This document shows, in pieces, positions 21,701 to 33,700 of a stretch of 64,000 bases of DNA. The stretch is taken from the NCBI GenBank assembly GCA_022494885.1, contig JAGVSM010004289.1, forward strand, positions 1 to 64,000, written 5' to 3'. Numbering within the stretch: the first letter of the stretch is position 1; every line of letters begins with the position of its first letter. This DNA comes from Micrasema longulum (lineage: Eukaryota > Arthropoda > Insecta > Trichoptera > Brachycentridae). The position numbers and the translations under genes are program-made. Under the pieces are notes generated by a model. It searched no databases. It saw only the letters and a program-made list of their open reading frames with translations, and was not told the origin of the DNA.

Positions 21701-24700
21701 ATTATCTTCGATGCCAAAGCGCGAATTTTAGTCGAAAAATTGAAAGCTCATTGTGGAACAGGAAAACCTTTTAATATCTACCCTTATATAACTGGAGCAG
21801 CCTTAGATATCATTTGTCGTAAGTAGCATCAAAATTATTTTATGTGGATACCTATTAAAAAAATATTTGAATAAGTTAGGAGTCTCCAACAACAAAGCAT
21901 TGTAGGCTATTAGGAAGTTCAGTCGTCTTTTGGTATTTTTTAATAGACTATCAAACTAACCCAAAAATGTTTAAACAATATTTTTCGTCACAAGTTCTCT
22001 TCGGTAATTTCTGCGGATTGGTGAATTGGCTTTCCGCAAAGTGGAAATCTATCACAACACTCTTACCATTGGTTGATCCAAAAGAACTAGTGACGTCGTT
22101 CAAAGTAGATTTTTTTCATACATTTTCGAGAAACTTCTGCATACAATAAAATGCTATAATTTTTACCGCGCGTTAGAAACATTTTTTATATACAATTTAA
22201 AATTGCTATTAAGAAATGGATAGTGGAGGTGGGTTGCGCACGAATCGATGAGTGGATCAAGTCAAATAGGTAAAGTGTGTACTGTTTATGAAATTTGTTC
22301 TATTGGTCTATATAAATTGGTACTGTTTTTTATGATTATTTCAGTTTTTTATTGTTTATTATGTTAATGATAATTAGGTTAATTGGATTAATTACGTTTT
22401 TTGTATTGTTATTATTATGTTAACTTTGTTAAATAGCTAATCTTAGGCATGTTTCACATTTTGTAAAATGTTTCCCCCGGCACGGGACACCCCACCCCAG
22501 TGAGGGAACATTATTCTGTTTAAAAAAAGAATACAAACAAGGTAAGAGTATAAATAAATAAATTTCCCATAGCACTGAACATCCTCAATGTTTGGACTGT
22601 CTAAGTACTGTGCGCGAACTTTGTTTTTTTTTTCATGTAAAATTCACTCTGTTTTTCTTTCTTAACGATGTGTTTATTTTTTGTTTGGTTTCTTAATTTC
22701 AATAAATTTCTTTCCGAAATAAAAAGAATTAAACATATATAATAATTCAATGCCGAACTTAACAACCATGTGAAACCCACTCCATCCTAACTTTTATGCT
22801 GTATAATTTATTGGTATATTATGCTGGTATTACTACTTTTTTGATTATACAAAAATAACTTAAATTTTGATTAACGTAAATAAATTATGCACTAATAAAC
22901 ATTTCGTTTCGAAGTATTTCAAAAAGTTTTTATGATGTTGTAAAGTTTGAGGATAAATAATGAATAATGTTTATCGAGTTTATTTTAAGTTGGTTTGTCT
23001 TGTATTTTTTCAAGTTCTAGGGGAAGGTATATTTATTTTGTTTTAGAATCGGCTATGGGAATAAACATCAAAGCTCAAGATGAAAACCCCGTAGAATATG
23101 TGGAGTCGATTTACAAGTGAGATAAAACTATATTTTTCTTATTTGTTTATTGGCATATACTACTCGTATACCTTTAGGTATATATTATATGCCAATAAAC
23201 CTTTAGGCATAGAATTAAGAATAGTCCAGAAGGAGCGTAGAATCATATTTGAACACATCGGACTGTGTCCAAAAGCACCCCAATTTGTCACACTTTCGCC
23301 GAGTGCATTTGTGAAGACGCCGCGTAATGTTGCCAGATTGCGAAAAATATAATCATAACACAAATGTAAGATAATTATACGAAAAAGGGAATTTATTAAT
23401 ATCTCTAAAATTTTATTGTACACTCGGAGACATTGAATAACACAACACAGTATTTAATAAGAGTAATTTAATTAATAAACATTGGACTTAAAAAAAAACA
23501 ATATTTGTTTTCATAAATCGGATATTTTTATGTCATGTTAAATAAAATTTTATGTTTTAAAGATGATGTCGGTCAAATGTCCTCCGCGGCGTTGTTTAAT
23601 CCGAGAGCTCAAATTTTCATTAGTTCTCTCATTAGATGAGCAAAGTGGCGTAAAATAATTGACTACCCTAGCAACACCAAAAAATGTCCATTTTGTTTTC
23701 TTTACAGATGGAAAAATTATTCAATTTTTAAGTCATGCATTTGCTACTTACATATAAAATGTGATCCCATCTTGTTTCTTTAAGATTCCAGTAGTATTTC
23801 TACTCTTTAAAACGACACAACACGTCATAGTTGAATTCAAATCAGAAGTTGCGTACTGTGCGACGTCTACAAAGAAAAGAATGGGTCAAAACGCAAAACT
23901 ACTCCTCTGAGAGTAGTTTAGTCGCCTTCTGTTTGATGCGCGTATGCGGTTTCTGGAATATTCTTAATTCTATGCCTTTGGGTTTTTCAAAATGTTTGAA
24001 TTTACTGATTACCATATTGATGAGTCATACATTTGTTTTTTTATTGTTATTATTATTATTGTTGTGTTTCTGATCCTATAAAATAAAATATCATATTTGT
24101 GATAGTGATGTCTGTGTCAACTAATTGCTGGTCCTAACTTAACACAGAACTTTTAGTCCCATGGAGTTGGGACTTATGTCTCAAATAATGTGTAATTTTA
24201 TGCTTTAACCTTCATGTAAATAAATAAATAATTGAATTATCTAGTTGTTTTTTTTCAAATTTGATTTTAAATTCATTTATGTCTTTTGTTTTCTTAATTT
24301 TATTATGTTCTGCCAATGTATGTATGTATTGGTATGTATATTTCAATACGTAAATATTGTAAAACGTGTGCCTTTTTCAGAGTATCCGAATTGATATCAA
24401 CTCGGTCAAGACGACCCTGGCTGTTTTTAGATGCTATATACTATCTCACTGCGGATGGCAGGCAATTGAAAAAAAGTCTAAAGGTCTTACATGATTTCAC
24501 ATACAAGGTTATCTCTGATCGAAGAGCATTCAGAAGAGCTTACCCTGCAAAAAATGTCGAGAAATCAATAGCAGATGACACATTCAGAATTGGTATACAA
24601 AAATCTTATTTTTTTAAAAGGAAAAACAAAATGTGCTAATAAAAATACGTATTTCTGATAAGTAATAACGAAACTCTTCAAGAACTAGAACACACGACGT

Positions 24701-27700
24701 ACCCGAGACATTGACAACAACACTATCCCATAAAAAGGCCGAAACAAAAGCAGGGCCTTTAAAAATACCACACAATGGACTTAAAAATTTAAATGACATT
24801 CCCGAAATTTTAATTATTCTTAATTGGAAACAAATTTAAAATCGAAATAAAAAAGCCCACAATAATGCTAACCACATTTTATTTCATCTAATATGTACTT
24901 AACAAAACGATTTTAAAATGATGAAACTTTAGAGCATTGTTTCTTGGATATTATTTATTAGTAAACTAATTTACAATTAATTAAAGTTGAGCGCGCTTTC
25001 GATAGTGTCACCCTAATATTTTTTTAGCATATTTTTTATGATTTTATTTTAGTCAAATCTTGATTTTTTTATTGAGAACTTATTAATTATTAATCGGCAA
25101 AAAGTTAAGTCAAATGAGTATAGTTTAAATTGACGCGCTCTAGTCAAAAATGTCTTTTTTTTGCATGAAAAACAGAAAATAAAACAACCCATTTCGCCCA
25201 TTTAATAAAAACGTAATAATTTTTTATCTCTTTTTTTAAACGTAACTATTTAAGTCTAATTAGCCAGTGAATATAAGAAATGTTTTATTACGATGAACAA
25301 AAATATGAATACAAAATCAATAAATGCAATAAATATGAATTGTAAAAACAGAAAAAAATCCACACATCACCCTTGAATTTTTCGTTGTTAGCTTTATTGA
25401 AATGAATAATTTTACATTTTTTACAATTTTAAAGTAATAAGAGTCTAGGAAATACTGTCGTGTAAAAAAATGTTTTTTTACTAATTATTATAATAAAATA
25501 TACTTATAAAACGGCCGCGTTTTTATTGTGACATATTTAAAAAAAATCTTTTTTAAATTTATGTTTAAAAATATTTCTCCACAATATCCATATTGATTTT
25601 GAAAATACAATTAACTTTTATAAATCCATTTCCTAAATTTTTATCGGTATTCGTAGTATGCGATATTTCCTCGTTGACGGCCTCCGTGGAAATTTACCAA
25701 TGTAATTTGGCCTCTTGGCCTGTTGTAGTGTAAAACAATGTCCAAAAAGTGCCTACATGGTGCTGTAGAAATACTGAAAACAGAACTAGTTTTGTTGAAT
25801 TATATTTACCATTCATTTTGCTTTTTTTATCAACCTCAGAACCTAATTTATCTTGTCAATTATTTCGATTGTATTTTTGAATAGGAAAAAAATCACATGT
25901 GGCCTTCCTAGACATGCTCCTGGATGCCCAAGATAGTGGATTGAATATCACAGAAGCTTCAATAAGAGAAGAAGTAGATACCTTCATGATAGCGGTAAAG
26001 TATAAACGTTTTTGCTTATTTTTTTTCCAATTTTACTAAAAAACATTTCAAAATTATGTAAATATTATATTGAATATAGATTCCGACATCCATATTTTTA
26101 TTTTATTTCATTAAATTAACGGCACTTGGAGTGCCTTTTACATATTAGTAGCAAATACAATAATAAAAATACACGTAAGTAGAATAGGGAAAATACCACA
26201 TACTACGAATACTGATAAAAATATATGAAATGGATTTAGAATAAGTAATTGTATTTTCAAAATCAAAATGGATGTTGTGAAGTAATGTTTTCATACATAA
26301 ATGTGAAAAATATATTTAATAAAAATACGTTGCTAGAAAAATTCGACGTGTTTGGCCTTGGTTGTTGTGACGTCAAGATTCGTGACATTATTCTAAACAA
26401 ATTTCAATGGCCAGGAACGAATAAACATAAATCGTGACGTATTAAGGCGTGGCCAATGGAATGATCGTTTTTGCGGGAATTTAAAATTACAAATTTAAAA
26501 GTATTTTTTATGCTACTAATAATTAGCAATATTTTTTTCTCTTGACAGTATTTCATAGACCTTTATTGCTTTAAAAATGTAATAAAAAAACGTAATATTT
26601 CCCTACTATAAGTAAAATAAAGCATTTAAAACAAATGCATGCTCAATAGTTATGTATTTATTTAACACTTTATATACATATACAATTTAAATTCATACAA
26701 GGGCAGGCATATTACTACCTACCCAAACCGTTCAGTTTGAGAAAATTACAAGTACATGGACATATTTAATCTACATATACAAATTAAAAAGTCTAAAAAA
26801 GATAAACAGTATGAAAATTATATTAACAGTTATAAAAATATTGATATATTACAATTATCAGTAGATTTTATTTAACTTCATTTTATTTCATAATATATTT
26901 TAGATTGGTATACCCACGCACAGGCCATGCCTATGTGGGTTTTCTTCATTTCAATAAACAAAGTGAAATATGTAATAAGAGATGTACTGAAATGTAAACA
27001 AAAAAAATGTAAATAAAACTCTCACAGTATACACACATATCACATTCATACACAGTTTGACAAAAAAAATACACGGAATTTTAAATATTCTATTTTTATT
27101 CCTCTATATTAATAGTGTTCCCTTTAAAGTAATCTTCATCGGATTTAATAAACTTAGCCAGCGTTTTTTCAATACTCGAAACATTTCTGGAACACACATT
27201 TAAATATGGCCTTCAATTCTGTCAGCCATTTTATCTCTTCTATGGCCGCGAAACATCTTCCTTTTATAGTCATCTTCATTTTTGGAAATATAAAAAAAGT
27301 AGCTGGGGTCCGAGTCTGGCGAAAACGGTGGCTTGTCATATCTGGTCATTTTCACTTTGAAATAATCTTGAAAATTCGTCGAACACACCAAAACGCGTCT
27401 TACTAGTTTATCTTTCCCTTCTATGTAGGGCGGATAAATCATACCGAATCAGTACAACATCGTTTGCTAAGAAAAGTAGCATGGATGATTGGCCTCGAGA
27501 GAGGAGACTACACTTACAGAGAAATGGAGTCAATGTTAAAAATCTCAAGTCTACAAAAACGTAGAAATAATATTGACTCCATATTTATGTTTAATTTGCT
27601 GAATGGCTTAATTAATGTACCATCGTTACTGGAACAAGTGGCATTCAATGATCCGATCCGCCAGTTGCGAAATAATAATGTACTGTTCCTCGATCAACAC

Positions 27701-30700
27701 AGCACAAACTATGGCTTGCATGCATCAATGTCCCGATCGTGTCGTATTGTAAACTCGAGAAAAGATCTGGACTTTTTTGATGTAAGTCTTTATAGATTTA
27801 AAAATTCACTAAGATAGACCGGATCTTGTCTTTAGGTAGTAATTTTTTTTTTTGTCCTAGCTTTAATTTTATTTAATTTAATTTTATTTTATTAGTGCTT
27901 GTATTTATAATACGAAATTGTATTTACCATTGTTAAAATAGACTGCATAAGTCCGTTAAATAAATAAATAAATAAATCTGTTAATTACCATTTATGTGTC
28001 CAAAATGGCTGAAAATTTACGGATTAATAAAATTATAAACATGTAAAACAACAAAAGGTAAAACGTCACTGTCCATAATCACTATTTTTGAGAAAACCAA
28101 CAAATCCAGAAGCGAAAGAATTATTTCTTTGAAGTTCAATGTGCACATTGAACTTTAAATGAATAGTATTTTCGCTGCTGGTTGTACCACGCACGAGTTG
28201 CAAATTCAGAGAAAAGAAATTTTCTTTTCGCTACTGATTTTGTTGATTTTTCCAAACAAAGTGATCATGTAGAGTGGCGTTTTTGCTTTTAACTCCTACA
28301 ATTACCGTGTGAAAAATTATTTCAAAGAGTTTACTAAAAAATACATTGAGCAACGTTGGTGGTAAGTTTACCAAGTGTACATGATACAATGGCACAGAAA
28401 GTAAACGGTACAAAATTGAATAAATGGAGCATTGTTTAATACTGCAACATATTATATTTCATAATACATTACCTTCAATATCTACATAATAAGGATATAT
28501 TGGAATGAATTTAATTTGTATCTTTGATTATTTGAATGAAAGATGTGAACCCCTTACCGCATTCAGAGCCATATATGGCTTGAAGTATAAAAGTGTTTTT
28601 TTCTTTATTCTCAAGACAGCTTGCGTAAGCGTGTTATACCAAGTTATACTTTCGTGTAAGGCTCATAATTTGTAAGGCCATCATGTTCTATTTGGAGCTA
28701 TCATGTAAGGCTTTATATAGCCCAATTTATTTTACTCTACAATTTAAATAAAAAAAATATTTTTCCTAGATTATTCAAGTTTTCTAGATTTCCTCCATAA
28801 TTTTATTTTTTTTAAACCGAAAAAAAACCCATTCGGTAAAAGGTAAAAAAATAAATTTTTAATTTGCGCTTATAACAATTAAAAAAAGAACCGTTAATTA
28901 TTTTCTTAAACTCAAATCTTAAAACACAAAAAAGTACTAACCAATATCTAGAGTTATTGTATTATTCTGATAGGTCAAATTTTACTAATTAATTTAGGGG
29001 CATGACACGAGTGGAGCCTCAATATCATGGACGCTATATCTTTTAGGATTGTATCAGGATAAACAGGTGAGTGTTTTTGATTTATTATTGTTCTACTACT
29101 ACTACCATCGCGCCATTTCTCGATAGGGGTATGCAGAGAGAATAGACCGCCACACACGTCTATCCTGGCATACATTCCTAGCATCTTCCTCATTCATACA
29201 TCTTGTCATACATGACTTTCGGTTCTGTCTGCTTTTGACAAGACCAGACTCAAGATTTTGGTTTATCTGATCATGCCACGTCTTCCTTGGTCGTCCTCGT
29301 CTCACGATACCGTTCATTTTCCCCATATATATACTTGTTTTACCATTCTTTCGTCTTTCATTTGGTCTACGTGACCAAACCATCTCAGAGATCTTTTCTT
29401 AATCTTATTAATTGTACTTGACTCAGATTTACACTCTCGCCTGATTTCATCATTCGTAACCCTGTCATGCATTGATTTCCCACACATTCGTCTAAGAGAT
29501 CGCATTTCAACCGCGTTCACTCGGCTTTCAACCTTCCTCTGCCAGTTCCATGTTTCACTTCCAAACATAAGTGTTGGGACTAAAACTCCGTTGTGCACTG
29601 CCTGTTTAGCTTCGATTGACATATTATTATTAGCAATTACTGTGACTAGTGCTCCGTTCATTTTGTTGCCCGCATTCGTTATTGCAATTATTGAAATTTT
29701 CTCTGCATTTTTCAAAATGGTCATTCACAACCAACAGAAAAACATTTGGTTAAATCATAAGAACACAAACATATTTAAAAAAAAACTTAAAACCCATGTA
29801 CAGACAGATCTGTAATAACCAAAAAGCATGGTGTAATGAAAATAAAAGTAAAACTCAATGTTAAGAGAAAAGAAACAAATGTACACACATTATTTCATTT
29901 CATTTCATTTCATTTATTTATTCAGATATTTAGACATTACAGAAAAAAGACCCAATTCATTCTTAATACAACAATAGATAACAAATTTCAGTAGATAGTT
30001 ATGTTTTAAAATAATATAGCAAAATGTAAAAAGAAAAATTAAAAGTTAGAAAGTGCTTTCCTAAGGGAAGGCCCACTGTCGTGAAATATGTCGACATCCG
30101 AGGCGACGCGATTAAAAAGCAAGATTGCTCTACCAACCGGCATAACCATTGGCAGGTTGGTTCTGCATCGTGGTAGGTAAAACAATCGATGCTGTCTTTG
30201 TCGAAGATAGTTATTAATTACGTATAAACTAGATAGAATATTTTTTAATTGTTTTAAAACTGTGTTTGTTAATAAACAAAACTATAAGCAATTATAAACA
30301 TATTAAAACAGAGATGAAGAATATTTAAGAGAAGGTCATATAGAAGTCTAGGCATCTACAGGGCTTATGACCTGTCAATGACCGGTTTAAGTGGCCACTT
30401 TACACACTGTGTAACATTCACCATTCTGCCCATACTTGAACATCTATATTCCTTCAATTCTTTCATCTGTTGATGTTTGTGAAGTTAAAGAGCTGAAACC
30501 TTTATTTGTGCGGGTGAGATTTATCTAATTGAATTATTTCACCTACATACACTAGGCAACGCCTGAAAATGTTATTTTCTTAAATGTTCTTCATCTCTGT
30601 TGTAATATGTTAATATAAACAGCTCTCCAGGGAGTTGAATCCAGTCCTTGTCTACAAAAATTCGGACAAACTCAAAATATTGTTTATGAGTAATTATTTT

Positions 30701-33700
30701 TAATAACAACAATTAAACATGGAATTAGCTACATACTGGAAAAAAAAACTGTAAAAGTATAAGATGATATTATATTGGATGTTAACATAGATTGTGTTCG
30801 TTCTTTCCAAATTAAAAAATGAGCCTCAAAAGTAAAACGAGATAGTTAAGAACCTCTGTACTTCTAGTAACTTGATTCGGTGTTTTAAATTTAATAAGAT
30901 TTAAGAGTTCACAATAATCGAGCTCTGAATTTGGTTTGAAATAATATTAGTTATTATTACATTTAGGATTTGGTATTCGAAGAAATTGATGCAGTATTTA
31001 AGGGAGAAGACAGACCTCTGACGATGGCTGATTCTGTGGAAATGAAGTATTTAGAAAGGGTTATAAAGGAGTCCCTAAGACTATATCCGTCTGCTGCTAT
31101 TATTGGAAGGAATTTATCTGAAGATGTCAAAATGGGTAAGTTTATCAAGGAATCCATAAATGATTAGAAAAGGAAATGAATACTGTTTCATTTTTATTTA
31201 AAACTCGTGTATTTACATACAAAATACACGAGAAAAACTGTTTTCTCGTGCCGCGAGAGCAGTTTAGAATACCACCCCTCTCTGGTATCGCCTAGTGTCA
31301 AAATGCTGTTATGTTAAATATTGAGTTCCATTTCAAACAGATCAGTGTACGTATTCCTATTCGGGAAGTTATCTACAAAGTAAAATTAAGTTTTCTGTAT
31401 GAAAAATAGAATATGTTTACAACTTTTTTTTCTAAACATGTTTAATTACCGGTTACCGACGAAGACACATTGCATTTTCATACAAATATACACACTTTCA
31501 TACATAAATATTGATATTAGTTTATACCGTCTCAGTATATACCCATGTAGATAGCCGTTCATAATCGCGGCCCAGGGGGGCATACTGAGACGGTATATTT
31601 AACTTCTGTACTCTCTCTATTAACCTCGGTATGTCGACTCGTCATCTCGAGTCAAATGATCGAATTCAACCAATAAACGACGCCAAAAATTTACTCTACG
31701 TTCCTTACTTAATTAAAAATAGATTTAAAAAAGGTGAAACAAATTTGTTGTTATTTTTAATGAGTAGATATTTGTACCGTGGCGTACGTAGCTCCTTGGT
31801 ACATGTCGATGAGCCTACCCAAAACATGAAAACAGAGCGTCGGTAGTGTATGTGTAATCACTCGGGAGAATTTATCTTCAACTATGACGGCAAAATGAAG
31901 GTATGATGTCCTTTACTTCCGATTATAATCGCAGCGCAGATCGTACAAATCCATACGGTACGGTAAATCTACCAAGGGTGGATTGATTTTTTTGTATTAT
32001 TTTTTAGTTTTTATTTGATTTATTTATTTTGTGGCAGGCACACGCACTACTACATTATTTTCTTTTTGCAGGATTTTTGACTGATTTCTGCAACTAAATA
32101 AATAAAAATCAAAGTTCTATTTTATTAGTCGGATTCGTACGATCGCGACCAGTGTGAATTATTATAATCATCTTGTAATGCTATTAATTAATTATATTAT
32201 TAATATTAAAGACAGATAAATTATATTTTTCAGAAAAAGTATTATCATAAATGGAAGCAACCATAAATGGTCTCAACATTTGATGAGTATTTTTAATTTT
32301 TTCGACATAGGATTAAAATGTAATAATGAGCAAGATTGCAGTTCCATGGCAGTATCGTGGACTCATGGATCAGAGATTCGAGACTCGAACTCTACTCTAG
32401 CACAAATTAATTCCTATTCCAGTCAAGATTATTTTAGGCCATTTGAATATAACTTCTAAATTGAAATATTTGGATAAATATAAAAACGCAAATGCTTCAT
32501 TTTTTCAGTTACCCAATTATTTTTTTGAAATATTATACATTTATCTTGTTACTTTGAATAGGCATATATTGGATTTTTTTTAGATGATCCCGTGTAGATA
32601 TTTAGGGTAAACTATGTATCGTGTAGAAAATTATGTGTTCAAGTACTAGTAGTTTGTACCGTGTCGTAGTCGGTACTAGGCGGCACATTCACCGTCATTT
32701 TGCTGTTAATGATATTTGGTGCCCAAACCATGTGAAGTTGATCTAAGTCGTCTGTTTTTTGCGTTATTTGGTATTTCTTTTACCTCTTGTTATGGGTGAA
32801 CTGCAGTTTCTGTGTTTAAGCGAGAGTTTGAAGGCGGGTTCACCTCAAAAATACCATACATATTTATAGAAATGACTATGTACCTATTTATCTTTATGTT
32901 AAAAAAAATATTTGTTTAACCAGGAGACTATAAGGTTCCTGCCGGTGTTGGGGTCTTGATACAAATACACGCCCTACATGAGGACCCTCGTTATTTCCCC
33001 AATCCAGAAGTATTTGATCCTGATAGATTTTTACCAGAAAATACAAAAGGAAGGCATCCTTATGCTTATATTCCATTTTCAGCAGGACCCCGAAATTGCC
33101 TAGGTATTATCCATTATTTACTAATTTTAAGATTTATGTATTGGTAGAAATATTTTACTGGTGTAGTGATCAGCGCGTTTGCCTACCATGCAAGAGGTCT
33201 TGGGTTCGATTCCCGTCATAGTTGACATATAATATTGATTTAAATTAGAGTTTTAGACAATAATATTTCATAGTCCCTTGATTGGCACCTAAAGCGTAAG
33301 ACTGATCATCTTACCTTCATGTAACAAAAAATATTAAGATCCGCTGTGATTAGTGTACCAGTTAAGTGCCCTGTGCACCATTAGGTGCGGAAAGGAAATT
33401 ATGATGATGACAAATATTTTCCATCATTATTTTCGTTTTCTTTGTATGTAAATCAAATACATTATATTTATACTTAAAGCATTAATTTTGCTGTCAAAAA
33501 TTTAACTAATGTTAGTATATAACCACTTGCCGACTTTCTAATGTCTACCGGTTTTAAAATGTACTCGTCCCTGCGTCAGGACTCTAACCATAATATATAT
33601 GTATGTAGTTGCCATGGCGCACAACCGTGAAACTGGCGTAATGAATTTGATTCCCGCTAGTAGCAAGAAAAAAATCTTTTTTTTTTCCAAGAAATTGGTT

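Noticed and set aside
31631..31846. 71-codon open frame in P450 intron 9
   Set aside because: No recognisable homology, and splicing it in is not supported because exon 9 joins exon 10 in frame.
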